From Candidatus Eiseniibacteriota bacterium (GTDB taxonomy: Bacteria > Eisenbacteria > RBG-16-71-46), in the NCBI GenBank assembly GCA_016215625.1, contig JACRIW010000038.1:104795-168794 (forward strand): a stretch of 64,000 bases of DNA, given 5' to 3'. The notes under the pieces are model-generated. The model saw only the letters and a program-made list of their open reading frames with translations. It searched no databases and was not told the origin of the DNA. A program made the translations under genes and the position numbers. Below, one piece after another: positions 11,535 to 20,431 of the stretch. How positions within the stretch are numbered: position 1 is the stretch's first letter; the number at the start of each line of letters is the position of its first letter.

Positions 11535-13934
11535 GTGCCTCTTCGCCTGACCCGGTGGGTCCCGCGCTTCTGCGGGTTCGCCGCCATCCTTCTCGCAGTG
11601 CTGTTCTCGTCGTTCGGGATCGCGTGGGCGCAGGACGGGGCCGACGCGCGACCGGGCGCCCCCGCCGTCGGCCGCATCTTCGTGACGGGCAACGTCCACG
11701 TCGACAGCGCGCGCATCGTCCGGACGTTCGACGTGCCCCCGGGCACGCGCTTCTCGTCCGACCTCGTCCGCCGCGGCACGCGCAAGCTCACCGCGCTCGG
11801 ACTCTTCAGCAACGTCCAGCTGCTCAAGAACGAGCACGACGGGGTGGTGGACCTCACCATCGTCGTGACCGAACGGCCGCGCCTGGCCGCGGTGCGCTTC
11901 TCGGGCAACAAGAAGCGCGAGGACGTGGACCTCGAGAAGAAGCTCTTCCTGCACGCGGGCGAGACGTTTTCGTTCGTGCAGGCGAACCTGCAGGTGGACT
12001 CGCTCGCCGAGTACTACCGCAGCGAAGGCTTCCCGCGCGCGAAGATCACCGCGAAGGCGGACACGTTGTTCGACCGCAACGAGGTGAACCTCACGTTCGA
12101 GATCGTCGAGGGCGAGAAACTGCGCATCGGCGACATCGTCTTCGAGGGGCGCACGGCGTTCCCCGCGAAGCGCCTGCGCAAGGCCATGAAGACCAAGACG
12201 AAGGGACTCTTCGGCGGCGGCGAGCTGAAGGACGAGACCTTCGCCGAGGACCGGGAGAAGCTCGAGACCTGGTACCAGAACCACGGCTACCGGGACATGC
12301 AGGTCGCGGGCTTCGAGGTCGTGCCGGGCGCGGACCCGAAGCGCGTCACGCTCAAGGTGACCTTGTCCGAGGGCCGGCCGTACACGTTCGGCACCTCGCG
12401 CTGGGAAGGGGCGCGCACGCTCGACTCGACGTTCCTCGCGCGCGCCTGGAAGGACCGCAAGGCGGCCCCGTACGACCGCTCGCGCGTCGAACGCGCCCGC
12501 GGTGACGTGCTGGGCGAATACGCCGAGCACGGCCTGCTCTACGTGGACATGGAGCCCGAAGAGACGGTGCGCGACTCGATCGTGGACGTGACGTTCCGCG
12601 TGCGCGAGGGGTCGCCCTCCTTCGTGCGGCGCGTGACCATCCTCGGCAACAAGGGCACCCGCGAGCACGTGCTGCGCCGCGAGCTCGACGTGCACGAAGG
12701 CGACCGCTTCCGCCGTTCGGCGCTGATCCGCAGCCAGGGCGACATGATGCGGCTCCAGCTGTTCGAGGAAGTGATGCCGGACATCTCGCCGGCCGAGAGC
12801 ACCGACGTCGACGTGATCTTCCGCGTGAAGGAGAAGCAGGTCGGCACGGCGTCCGCCGGCGCGGGCTACACGGGCGAGGCCGGCCTCACGGGCTTCCTCG
12901 AGCTCGGTCACAGCAACGTGCTCGGCAACGGCCAGTCGCTCGCGCTGCACCTCGAGCGCGGCGGCCGCAGCGACCGCCGGCGCGAGGACTACTCGCTCAG
13001 CTTCACCGAGCCGTGGTTCCGGGATTCCCCGACGCTGCTCGGCTATTCCGTCTACAGCACCACGCGCGAGCTGCTCGAGTACGACCAGCGGCGCCGCGGC
13101 GGTTCCGTGCGCATCGGCCGGCCGTTGCCGTGGCCCGACTACTCGCGCGGATCGGTCTCGTACACGCTCGAGAACATGCGCATCACGAACGTGGACTCGA
13201 GCCTGACGATCGCGGGCGTGAGCACGAACACCGACCTGCTCACGAGCACGCTCGAGTTCAACTTCATGCGCAACAGCACGGACAACCCGTTCTACCCGAC
13301 GCGCGGCACCCGCTTCACGGCGAGCGAGGAGTTCACGGGCGGGCCGTTCGGCGGCGAGCTGCACTACTTCCGCCATCGTTACGAGGGCCGGGTCTACACG
13401 CGCAGCGCCCTCAAGAGCGTCACGAGCATGCTGCGCCTGCGGCTCGGCAGCGTCGGGCAGTACACGTGGCGCAGCGACGTGATTCCCGACTACGCGCGCT
13501 TCCGGCTCGGCGGCGGCAACACGCTCGACCCCCTGCGCGGCTACCAGGACTACCAGGTCGTGCCGAACCGCGGGTACTACTGGAGCCGGTACAACCGCAT
13601 CATCTCGAGTTCGACCGGCGCGGACTCCACGATCCGTGACTCCTCGTACGTGCGCAGCCGCTATCCCGGCGGGCGCTACATGGCGTTGTTCACCCTCGAG
13701 CAGCAGTTCCCGATCGTCCACCCGCTGCACGCGCTGCTGTTCGTGGACGCGGGCAACACGTGGGACGAGCTGAAGTTCGTCAAGCCCCGTGATTTCAAGG
13801 TCGGCGCCGGCTTCGGCCTGCGGATGGAGATCCCCATCCTCGGCAACGTCGGGTTCGACTACGGCTATGGCTTCCACCGCGACGACGGGCCGAAATGGCA
13901 GGGACACTTCCTGCTCGGCAACGTCGGGTTCTGA
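11535..13934 (+). CDS. bamA: Outer membrane protein assembly factor BamA
   Basis: Inserts beta-barrel proteins into the outer membrane. An upstream ATG (11427) is in frame, but GTG 11535 has AAGGAG (11521-11526) at 8 nt and is followed directly by a signal peptide (PLRLTRWVPRFCGFAAIL... cut after IAWA), so 11535 is chosen: 799 aa, close to the 810 of E. coli. Five POTRA domains fit residues ~45-405 (for example VGRIFVTGNVHVDSARI, AVRFSGNKKREDVD, RRVTILGNKGTREH), followed by the 16-strand barrel ending in LLGNVGF with the terminal Phe recognition signal. skp follows 9 nt after the stop. Leads the envelope operon. Confidence 0.96.
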   Translation: MPLRLTRWVPRFCGFAAILLAVLFSSFGIAWAQDGADARPGAPAVGRIFVTGNVHVDSARIVRTFDVPPGTRFSSDLVRRGTRKLTALGLFSNVQLLKNEHDGVVDLTIVVTERPRLAAVRFSGNKKREDVDLEKKLFLHAGETFSFVQANLQVDSLAEYYRSEGFPRAKITAKADTLFDRNEVNLTFEIVEGEKLRIGDIVFEGRTAFPAKRLRKAMKTKTKGLFGGGELKDETFAEDREKLETWYQNHGYRDMQVAGFEVVPGADPKRVTLKVTLSEGRPYTFGTSRWEGARTLDSTFLARAWKDRKAAPYDRSRVERARGDVLGEYAEHGLLYVDMEPEETVRDSIVDVTFRVREGSPSFVRRVTILGNKGTREHVLRRELDVHEGDRFRRSALIRSQGDMMRLQLFEEVMPDISPAESTDVDVIFRVKEKQVGTASAGAGYTGEAGLTGFLELGHSNVLGNGQSLALHLERGGRSDRRREDYSLSFTEPWFRDSPTLLGYSVYSTTRELLEYDQRRRGGSVRIGRPLPWPDYSRGSVSYTLENMRITNVDSSLTIAGVSTNTDLLTSTLEFNFMRNSTDNPFYPTRGTRFTASEEFTGGPFGGELHYFRHRYEGRVYTRSALKSVTSMLRLRLGSVGQYTWRSDVIPDYARFRLGGGNTLDPLRGYQDYQVVPNRGYYWSRYNRIISSSTGADSTIRDSSYVRSRYPGGRYMALFTLEQQFPIVHPLHALLFVDAGNTWDELKFVKPRDFKVGAGFGLRMEIPILGNVGFDYGYGFHRDDGPKWQGHFLLGNVGF

Positions 13935-13943
13935 CGAGGTCGC

Positions 13944-14486
13944 ATGCGATTTCCCGCCCGAGTGCTCGCCTTCGCCTGTGCGCTGTTGACGGCCGCCACC
14001 GCGGTCTTCGCGGCCGACCTGTCCGTGGGTTACATCGACTCGTCCCGCATCTTCATGGAGTACAAGGACGCGCAGGACGCCCAGCAGCGCTTCGACCGCC
14101 AGGTGCAGGGCTGGCGCGACGAGGCCACCGAGAAGGAGAAGGTGGTCACGCAGTTGCGCGCGGAACTGCGCGACCAGGGCCCGATCCTTTCGGCGCTCAA
14201 GCGGCAGGAGAAGGAGACGGCGCTGCAGCGCGCCGTGACGGAGTACGAGAACTTCATCCAGGAGATCTGGGGGCCGAACGGCCGTGCGTCGCAGGAGAAC
14301 GAGCGCGCGACGGGCGAGGTGGTCCAGCAGATTCGCGCGGCCGTGGAGAAGGTCGCGGGGCAGAAGGGCCTGACGATGGTGTTCGATTCCACCAGCGGCG
14401 TGCTCGTGTACGCCGACCGTACGCTCGACATCACCGCGGACGTGCTCGCCGAACTCGCGGCGCGCACCGCGGGCACGACACGCTAG
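13944..14486 (+). CDS. skp: Periplasmic chaperone Skp/OmpH family
   Basis: 180 aa with a clear signal peptide (MRFPARVLAFACALL... cleavage near FAA). Mature part begins VGYIDSSRIFMEYKDAQDAQ, the usual OmpH opening, followed by a long charged helical stretch (~residues 45-130) that would form the coiled-coil tentacles, and a returning beta strand (LTMVFDSTSGVLVYAD). Holds unfolded outer-membrane proteins for BamA. Placed between bamA and lpxD as in many diderms. Family identification rests on fold pattern and context. Confidence 0.88.
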   Translation: MRFPARVLAFACALLTAATAVFAADLSVGYIDSSRIFMEYKDAQDAQQRFDRQVQGWRDEATEKEKVVTQLRAELRDQGPILSALKRQEKETALQRAVTEYENFIQEIWGPNGRASQENERATGEVVQQIRAAVEKVAGQKGLTMVFDSTSGVLVYADRTLDITADVLAELAARTAGTTR

Positions 14487-14498
14487 GAGCGTCCCCCC

Positions 14499-15551
14499 AT
14501 GCAGACGCGCACGCTGGCCGAGCTGGCCGAGGAGCTGGGCGGCACCGTCGTGGGCGATCCCGCGACCGTCGTCAAGGGCGTCGCCGGGATCCGTGAGGCC
14601 CAGTCCGGCGACATCACGTTCATCGCGAACTCGCGCTACGACGCCTACCTGCACGAGACGAAGGCTTCCGCCGTGATCTGCGGGCGCGAGACCCGGGAAT
14701 CCACCGTGCCGCTGCTGCAGGTGGACAACCCGTACCTCGCGTTCCAGAAGGTCGTGAAGCACTTCCGGCCGGAGCTGTACAAGCCGCTCGCCGGCGTGCA
14801 TCCGAGCGCGGTGGTCTCGCCCGCCGCGACGCTCGGCACGAACGTCTCGGTCGGCGCGCACTGCGTCGTCGAGGCGGGCGCCAAGGTCGGCGCGAACACG
14901 GTCCTCATGCCGGGCTGCTACGTCGGCGTGCAGGCCGCGATCGGGGACGACTGCATGATCTATCCGCGCGTCGTGATCCGCGAGGAATGCGTGATCGGCG
15001 ACCGCTGCATCATTCATCCGGGCGCGGTCATCGGCGCCGACGGGTTCGGGTTCGCCTTCGACTCGGGGCGCTACCACAAGGTGCCGCAGGTGGGCACCGT
15101 GATCGTGGGCAACGACGTCGAGATCGGTGCGAACGCGACCATCGATCGCGCGACCACGCACGCGACGCGGATCGGCGACGGCACGAAGATCGACAACCTC
15201 GTCCAGATCGGCCACAACGTCGTGACCGGCCAGCACTGCATCGTGGTGGCGCAGGTCGGCATCTCGGGCAGCACGGAGCTCGAGGACTACGTCACGATCG
15301 GCGGCCAGGCCGGTGTCATCGGTCACGTGCGGCTCGGCAAGGGCTCCATGATCGGCGGGCAGAGCGGCGTGACGAAATCCGTTCCGCCCGGTGCGAAGGT
15401 TTCGGGGTATCCGGCGATCGCGCTGGGCATCTGGCGGCGCATGAACGCCTACATCCAGCGGCTTCCGCAGCTCTTCGATCGCACGAAGCAGATCGAGGAG
15501 CGGCTGGACCGCCTCGAGCAGAACACCCAGGAAGGGGAGACGGTGCGTTGA
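14499..15551 (+). CDS. lpxD: UDP-3-O-acyl-glucosamine N-acyltransferase
   Basis: Third step of lipid A synthesis: N-acylation with an acyl-ACP. 350 aa; TAGGAG 8 nt before ATG 14499. An N-terminal uridine-binding domain (TRTLAELAEELGGTVVGD) precedes left-handed beta-helix hexapeptide repeats (~residues 105-290), with the catalytic His in VQIGHNVV, and a C-terminal helix with coiled character (LPQLFDRTKQIEERLDRLEQ). The stop overlaps the TTG start of lpxC-fabZ (TTGA). Confidence 0.96.
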   Translation: MQTRTLAELAEELGGTVVGDPATVVKGVAGIREAQSGDITFIANSRYDAYLHETKASAVICGRETRESTVPLLQVDNPYLAFQKVVKHFRPELYKPLAGVHPSAVVSPAATLGTNVSVGAHCVVEAGAKVGANTVLMPGCYVGVQAAIGDDCMIYPRVVIREECVIGDRCIIHPGAVIGADGFGFAFDSGRYHKVPQVGTVIVGNDVEIGANATIDRATTHATRIGDGTKIDNLVQIGHNVVTGQHCIVVAQVGISGSTELEDYVTIGGQAGVIGHVRLGKGSMIGGQSGVTKSVPPGAKVSGYPAIALGIWRRMNAYIQRLPQLFDRTKQIEERLDRLEQNTQEGETVR

Positions 15552-16870
15552 AAGGTCGCATGCAGCGGACGATCGCCGGGCCGGCGCAGATCGAGGGCGT
15601 CGGCCTGCACACGGGTGAGAAGGGGATCATGAAGTTCCTGCCGGCTCCGGCCGGCCACGGCGTGCGGTTCGTGCGCGTGGACCTGCCGGGAAGCCCCGAG
15701 GTGCAGGTGCGTCCCGAGAACGCGCACTTCGATCCGGGCGCCGGACGGCGCACGATCCTCCAGCAGGACGGCGTGCAGATCCACACGATGGAGCACGTGC
15801 TGTCGGCCGTCGCCGGCATCGGCATCGACAACCTGCGCATCGAGGTCTCGAGCATGGAAGTGCCCGAGGGGCACGACGGCTCGGCGGCCCCGATCGCGCG
15901 TGCGCTCATGTCGGCGGGCGTCGTGGACCAGGACAAGCCGGTGCGTCATCTCAAGGTGACGAAGCCGGTGAGCTGGTCGCACAAGGGCGTCGAGCTTTCG
16001 GCCGTGCCGTACCGCGGCTGCAAGCTGACCTTCACGATCGAGTACGACCACCCGCTCATCGGCGTGCAGGAACTCTCGGTGGACGTCACGCCCGAGGTCT
16101 ACCTCGAGCAGATCGCTCCGGCGCGCACGTTCGTGCTCGAGCGCGACCTCGAGGTCCTGCGCGAGGCCGGCTGGATCAAGGGCGGCCGGCTCGAGAGCGC
16201 GATCGTCGTCGGCGCGGACCGCGTGCTCAACGAGGAGCCCCTGCGCTTCCCGGACGAGTTCGTGCGTCACAAGATCCTCGACCTGCTCGGCGACCTGTTC
16301 ATCCTCGGCGGCCCGCTCCTCGGGCACGTGACGGCGAAGCGTTCCGGCCATCACGGCCACGTCGAGTTCGTGAAGCACCTCAAGGAGACGCTGCCGCTTC
16401 CCGGGCGGCGCCCCGGCGGGCCGCCCGACGAGTGGGACATCACGTCCATCATGGACATCCTTCCGCACCGCTATCCGTTCCTGCTCGTGGACCGGATCAC
16501 GTCGCTCGAGGAAGGGCAGTCCATCGAGGGCTACAAGAACGTCACGATCAACGAGCCGTTCTTCCAGGGTCACTTCCCGGGGCAGCCGGTGATGCCCGGC
16601 GTGCTCATCATCGAGGCCATGGCGCAGTGCGGCGGGCTGCTCATGCTGAACTCGGTGGACGACCCGAACGACAAGCTCATGTTCTTCATGGGCATCGACG
16701 GCGCACGCTTCCGCGTGCCCGTGACGCCGGGCGACCAGCTGCGGTTCAAGCTCACGCTGCTGAAGCTGCGCGGGCGCACCTCGAAGATGCGCGGCGAGGC
16801 CTACGTGGACGGTCAGCTCGTGGCCGAGGCCGAGCTCATGGCCTCGATCGTCGATCGGCGGCAGTCGTGA
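15548..16870 (+). CDS. lpxC-fabZ: Bifunctional LpxC-FabZ fusion: UDP-3-O-acyl-GlcNAc deacetylase / 3-hydroxyacyl-ACP dehydratase
   Basis: 440 aa joining the committed zinc deacetylase of lipid A (LpxC, ~residues 5-285) to FabZ (~295-440) of fatty acid elongation. LpxC zinc ligands are visible: His in TMEHVLSAVAG, His and Asp in VRHKILDLLGDL; a catalytic-region His is in RSGHHGHVEF. FabZ carries ILPHRYPFLLVDRI and the active-site HFPGQPVMPGVLIIEAMAQ with His and Glu. TTG 15548 is chosen because it overlaps the lpxD stop (TTGA) and has AGGGGAG 8 nt upstream; ATG 15560 (MQRTIAG) is an alternative 4 codons in. Fusions of this kind are known in Bacteroidota and relatives. Confidence 0.95.
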   Translation: MKGRMQRTIAGPAQIEGVGLHTGEKGIMKFLPAPAGHGVRFVRVDLPGSPEVQVRPENAHFDPGAGRRTILQQDGVQIHTMEHVLSAVAGIGIDNLRIEVSSMEVPEGHDGSAAPIARALMSAGVVDQDKPVRHLKVTKPVSWSHKGVELSAVPYRGCKLTFTIEYDHPLIGVQELSVDVTPEVYLEQIAPARTFVLERDLEVLREAGWIKGGRLESAIVVGADRVLNEEPLRFPDEFVRHKILDLLGDLFILGGPLLGHVTAKRSGHHGHVEFVKHLKETLPLPGRRPGGPPDEWDITSIMDILPHRYPFLLVDRITSLEEGQSIEGYKNVTINEPFFQGHFPGQPVMPGVLIIEAMAQCGGLLMLNSVDDPNDKLMFFMGIDGARFRVPVTPGDQLRFKLTLLKLRGRTSKMRGEAYVDGQLVAEAELMASIVDRRQS

Positions 16871-17643
16871 GCGCGCAGGTCCATCCGGCCGCGTTCGTCG
16901 AGAAGGGCGCGCGGCTGGGCGAGGGCGTCGTGGTCGGTCCCGGTGCGGTGATCGGTCCGCACGTCGTGATCGGCGAGGGCACGCGCGTCGACTCGCACGC
17001 GCTCGTGACCGGCTGGACCACGATCGGTCGCCACTGCCACATCCACCACGGCGCCGTGCTCGGCTCGCCGCCGCAGGACCTCAAATACACGAGCGAGCCG
17101 TCCTTCCTCGTGGTCGGCGACCACACGGTCTGCCGCGAGTACATGACCGCGAACCTCGCGACCGAGCCGGGCTTCACGACGCGCATCGGCAGCCACTGCC
17201 TGCTCATGGCGTACTCGCACGTCGCGCACAACTGCCACGTCGGCGACCGCGTGATCCTCGCGAACGCCGTCCAGATGGCGGGCTACGTGAACGTGGACGA
17301 CTGGGCGATCGTCGGCGGTGGCACCGTCGTGCACCAGTTCACGCGCATCGGCCGGCACGCCATGATCGGCGGCGGCTCACGCGTCTCGCAGGACGTCGTG
17401 CCGTTCGTCAAGACGGCCGGCAGCCCGCCGCGCAACGCGGGCATGAACACGATCGGGCTCTCGCGACGCGGCTTCTCGAAGGACGTGTGCGACGCGCTCG
17501 ACCGCTGCTACCGGATCTTCTTCCGGAGCGGCGCGACCGCGGCGAAGGCCGTGGCCGACATCCGCGCGGAACTCCCCGGGCTGCCCGACGTGGAGCACTT
17601 CGTGCGTTTCTGCGAAACATCCGTGCGCGGTGTGACGCGCTAG
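16867..17643 (+). CDS. lpxA: Acyl-ACP:UDP-GlcNAc (or GlcNAc3N) O/N-acyltransferase LpxA
   Basis: First step of lipid A synthesis. 258 aa, GTG overlapping the lpxC-fabZ stop. Hexapeptide beta-helix, PPQDLKY (Gln73/Lys76 of E. coli), catalytic His in VAHNC, VHQF, and a C-terminal helical part beginning NTIGLSRRGF. Two departures from the E. coli pattern: the AGH segment containing His144 reads AGY, and the RESVTIHRGT segment reads REYMTANLAT. With a GnnA-like dehydrogenase next door these may reflect an altered acceptor sugar; that is inference. Family assignment is secure. Confidence 0.94.
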   Translation: MSAQVHPAAFVEKGARLGEGVVVGPGAVIGPHVVIGEGTRVDSHALVTGWTTIGRHCHIHHGAVLGSPPQDLKYTSEPSFLVVGDHTVCREYMTANLATEPGFTTRIGSHCLLMAYSHVAHNCHVGDRVILANAVQMAGYVNVDDWAIVGGGTVVHQFTRIGRHAMIGGGSRVSQDVVPFVKTAGSPPRNAGMNTIGLSRRGFSKDVCDALDRCYRIFFRSGATAAKAVADIRAELPGLPDVEHFVRFCETSVRGVTR

Positions 17644-17652
17644 GGAGGCGGC

Positions 17653-18636
17653 ATGGAAGCGGTTCGCGCCGGTGTGTGGGGCGTCGGGGTGTGGGGAGAG
17701 AAGCACGCGCGGGTCTATTCGAGCGTGCCCGAGGCGTCGTTCGTCGGCGTCTACGACCAGTCGCCCGAACGCGCGAAGGCGGTGGCCGCGCAGTACGGCG
17801 GGCGAGCGTTCGAGACGCCGGAGGCGCTGCTCGCCGAGTGCGAGGCCGTTTCGGTCGCGACGCCGACGGTGGCGCACCGGGACGCGACCGAACGTGCGCT
17901 CGCGGCGGGCTGCCACGTGCTCGTCGAGAAGCCGATGGCCGTCACGGTCGCCGACTGCGACGCGATGATCGCCGCGGCCGCGGCCGCGAAGCGCACGCTC
18001 CAGGTCGGGCAGGTCGAGCGCTTCAATCCCGCGCTGCTTGCGGCGAAGCCGTTCGTGAAGCGCCCGAAGTTCATCGAAGGGCACCGCATGGCCGCGTTCC
18101 AGCCGCGCTCGCTCGACATCGACGTGGTCGGCGACCTCATGATCCACGACATCGACGCGGTGCTCTACCTCACGGGCCGCACGCCCTCGCAGATCTCCGC
18201 GGTCGGCGTGGCCGTGCTGTCGGGCAACGAGGACATCGCGAACGCCCGCCTCGAGTTCGAGGACGGCTGCGTCGCGAACCTGACCGCGAGCCGCGTGTCG
18301 GTCGAACGCCTCCGGCGGATCCGCTTCTTCCAGCAGGACGCGTACGTGTCGGTGGACCTGTTCGACAAGTCCGGCGAGGCGTTCGTGATCAAGGACCCGG
18401 GCTCCTTCAAGCCGGGACAGGCCGACCCCTTCGCGCTGCTCGCAGGCATCGAGCGCACGAAGCTCGACGTGCCCGCGGGCGAGCCGCTCACGTTCGAACT
18501 GCAGGCGTTCCTGCGTTCGCTGCGCGGTGCGGGCGAGGGCGCGGCTTCGGCGCGCGCCGGACGGGACGCGCTCTTCGTCGCCGAAGAAGTGCGCGAAGCC
18601 ATGCGGCGCCGGGCGCTGCAATGGGCGGGGCGCTGA
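17653..18636 (+). CDS. Gfo/Idh/MocA-family oxidoreductase, GnnA-like (UDP-GlcNAc 3-dehydrogenase candidate)
   Basis: 327 aa. Rossmann start GVWGVGVWGEKHARVY, the catalytic-Lys motif VEKPMAVTVADCD, and GDLMIHDIDAVLYL, all family hallmarks. GGGAGG upstream of ATG 17653. Its position between lpxA and lpxB is where gnnA sits in organisms that make UDP-GlcNAc3N, the precursor of amide-linked (3-amino) lipid A; GnnA oxidises the 3-OH and the aminotransferase GnnB completes the conversion. No gnnB is visible in the window, and the same locus in other lineages holds uncharacterised Gfo/Idh proteins, so the substrate is not proven. The last 16 nt overlap lpxB. Confidence 0.75.
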   Translation: MEAVRAGVWGVGVWGEKHARVYSSVPEASFVGVYDQSPERAKAVAAQYGGRAFETPEALLAECEAVSVATPTVAHRDATERALAAGCHVLVEKPMAVTVADCDAMIAAAAAAKRTLQVGQVERFNPALLAAKPFVKRPKFIEGHRMAAFQPRSLDIDVVGDLMIHDIDAVLYLTGRTPSQISAVGVAVLSGNEDIANARLEFEDGCVANLTASRVSVERLRRIRFFQQDAYVSVDLFDKSGEAFVIKDPGSFKPGQADPFALLAGIERTKLDVPAGEPLTFELQAFLRSLRGAGEGAASARAGRDALFVAEEVREAMRRRALQWAGR

Positions 18637-19775
18637 CGCAGCCCGCCGGAGCCCCGCCGCGCCGCATCCTGATCGTGGCCGGGGAGGCGTCCGGCGATCA
18701 TCACGCGGCCGCGCTCGTGCGCGAACTGCGCGCGCGCGCCGCGGTGGACGTCTGCGGCGTCGCCGGACCGCGCATGCGCGCCGAAGGCGTGCGGGCGATC
18801 GTGCCGCAGGAGAGCCTCGCCGTGATCGGCTTTTCGGGCGTGCTCGCGAAGCTGCCCGAGCTCTTCGCCGCGCGCGGGGCGATCCTGCGCGAGATGCGGT
18901 CGTTCGCGCCGCACGTGGTCGTGCTCGTGGACTATCCGGGATTCAACCTGCGGCTGGGACCGCAGCTGAAGCGTTTCGGCGCGAAGCTGTTCCATTACAT
19001 CGCGCCACAGGTGTGGGCGTGGCATCCGGAGCGCGCGGCCGAGATGGCCGCGTGGGTGGACCGGCTCGCCGTCGTGTTCCCGTTCGAGGAGGCGATCTTC
19101 CGCGACGCGGGCGTGGACACGCGCTTCGTCGGGCACCCGCTGCTCGACGCGCTCGAGCCCGAAGTGGACGAGCGCACGCTGCGCGCCGAGCTCGGCATCG
19201 GCGCGGACGCGCCGATCGTCGGGCTGCTGCCCGGCAGCCGGCGGGGCGAACTGGGGCACCACCTCGCGCCGATGCTCGAAGCCGCGCGCGTGCTCGTCGC
19301 CCGGGTGCCGAAGGCCGTGCCTGTGGTCGCGCTCGCGGAAGGCTTCAGCACGTCGGAGAAGGCGTTCGCGCGTTTCCCCGAGGTGAAGGCGCTGCGCGGC
19401 CGCACGCGCGCGATCCAGAAGTGCGCGGCGTGCTGCGCGGTCGCCTCGGGCACCGCGACGCTCGAGACCGCGCTCTTCGGCACCCCGCTCGCCATCGTCT
19501 ACCGCGTGAACGCGCTCAACTGGGCGATCGCACGGCGCGTCGTGAAGCTGCCGCGCATCGGCCTGCCGAACATCGTCGCCGGCGCCGAGGTCGCACCGGA
19601 GCTGCTGCAGGCGGACTTCACGCCCGCGCGCCTCGCGGACCTGCTGGGCGGCTGGCTCGAACGCCCTGCGGAACTGGCCGCCCGCCGCGCCGCGCTCGCC
19701 GTGGTGCGCGAACGGCTCGGGGGCCCCGGCGCTTCCGCGCGCACCGCCGAGGCGGTGCTGGAGCTGATCGCGTGA
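18621..19775 (+). CDS. lpxB: Lipid-A-disaccharide synthase
   Basis: GT19 glycosyltransferase joining UDP-2,3-diacylglucosamine and lipid X. 384 aa; ATG 18621 lies inside the upstream gene's 3' end, a 16 nt overlap. Signatures: ILIVAGEASGDHHAA, GFSGVLAKLPEL, VDYPGFNLRL, YIAPQVWAWHPERA, VGHPLLDAL, LLPGSRRGEL and VASGTATLETALF. The pyrophosphatase that supplies lipid X (LpxH, LpxI or LpxG) is not in the operon. Followed by an overlapping GTG start (GTGA). Confidence 0.96.
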   Translation: MGGALTQPAGAPPRRILIVAGEASGDHHAAALVRELRARAAVDVCGVAGPRMRAEGVRAIVPQESLAVIGFSGVLAKLPELFAARGAILREMRSFAPHVVVLVDYPGFNLRLGPQLKRFGAKLFHYIAPQVWAWHPERAAEMAAWVDRLAVVFPFEEAIFRDAGVDTRFVGHPLLDALEPEVDERTLRAELGIGADAPIVGLLPGSRRGELGHHLAPMLEAARVLVARVPKAVPVVALAEGFSTSEKAFARFPEVKALRGRTRAIQKCAACCAVASGTATLETALFGTPLAIVYRVNALNWAIARRVVKLPRIGLPNIVAGAEVAPELLQADFTPARLADLLGGWLERPAELAARRAALAVVRERLGGPGASARTAEAVLELIA

Positions 19776-20431
19776 GCCGCGGCGGGTATCCGTGGTGGCT
19801 CGAGCCCGCGGCCGCGGCCGGGGCGTTCGTGCTGAGGCTGCTCGGGCGCACGTGGCGCGTGGACCAGCGCGACGATCCCGAGTTCGTGCGCGCGCGCGAC
19901 TCGGGCGAGGCGTTCGTGTACGCGTTCTGGCATGCACGGCTCCTGCCGCTCGCGTTCACGCACCGCCACGAAGGCATCGTGGTGCTCGTCAGCCGGCACC
20001 GCGACGGCCAGCTCATCACACGCGTGATCGAGCACCTGGGTTTCCGCACCGCGCGCGGCTCGAGCACGCGCGGAGGCGAGGCCGGTGTGCGCGAGATGCT
20101 CGCGGCCGGCGGGCGCGGTGAGGCCATCGCCATCACCCCGGACGGCCCGCGCGGCCCGGCGGAGGAATTGAAGGACGGACTCGTGTACGTGGCCCAACGG
20201 CTCGGACGGCGCATCGTGCCGATCGGGACGTCGTCGGCCTCGTCCTGGGTGTTCCGATCGTGGGACCGATTCCGCGTCCCGCGGCCGTTCGCGCGCGTCG
20301 CGATCCGGCACGCGGCGCCGCTGAAGGCCCGGCTCGAGGGCGAGAGCGACGAGGAGGCGCGTGCGCGCGTGCAGGCGGCGCTCGACGAAGTCACGCGTGA
20401 AGTCCGCGGCCGCAGCGGGGAGGGCGCATGA
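19772..20431 (+). CDS. DUF374-family lysophospholipid acyltransferase-like protein
   Basis: 219 aa from a GTG overlapping the lpxB stop. Short N-terminal hydrophobic stretch, then YAFWHARLLPL, VSRHRDGQLI (the H-x4-D-like acyltransferase box in DUF374 form) and AITPDGPRGPAEELKDG, where the DGPRGP block is diagnostic. Likely a membrane-associated acyltransferase. Because it lies between lpxB and waaA and no LpxL/LpxM homologue is visible, a role in secondary acylation of lipid A is a reasonable inference; a phospholipid role is the alternative. Confidence 0.8.
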   Translation: MSRGGYPWWLEPAAAAGAFVLRLLGRTWRVDQRDDPEFVRARDSGEAFVYAFWHARLLPLAFTHRHEGIVVLVSRHRDGQLITRVIEHLGFRTARGSSTRGGEAGVREMLAAGGRGEAIAITPDGPRGPAEELKDGLVYVAQRLGRRIVPIGTSSASSWVFRSWDRFRVPRPFARVAIRHAAPLKARLEGESDEEARARVQAALDEVTREVRGRSGEGA

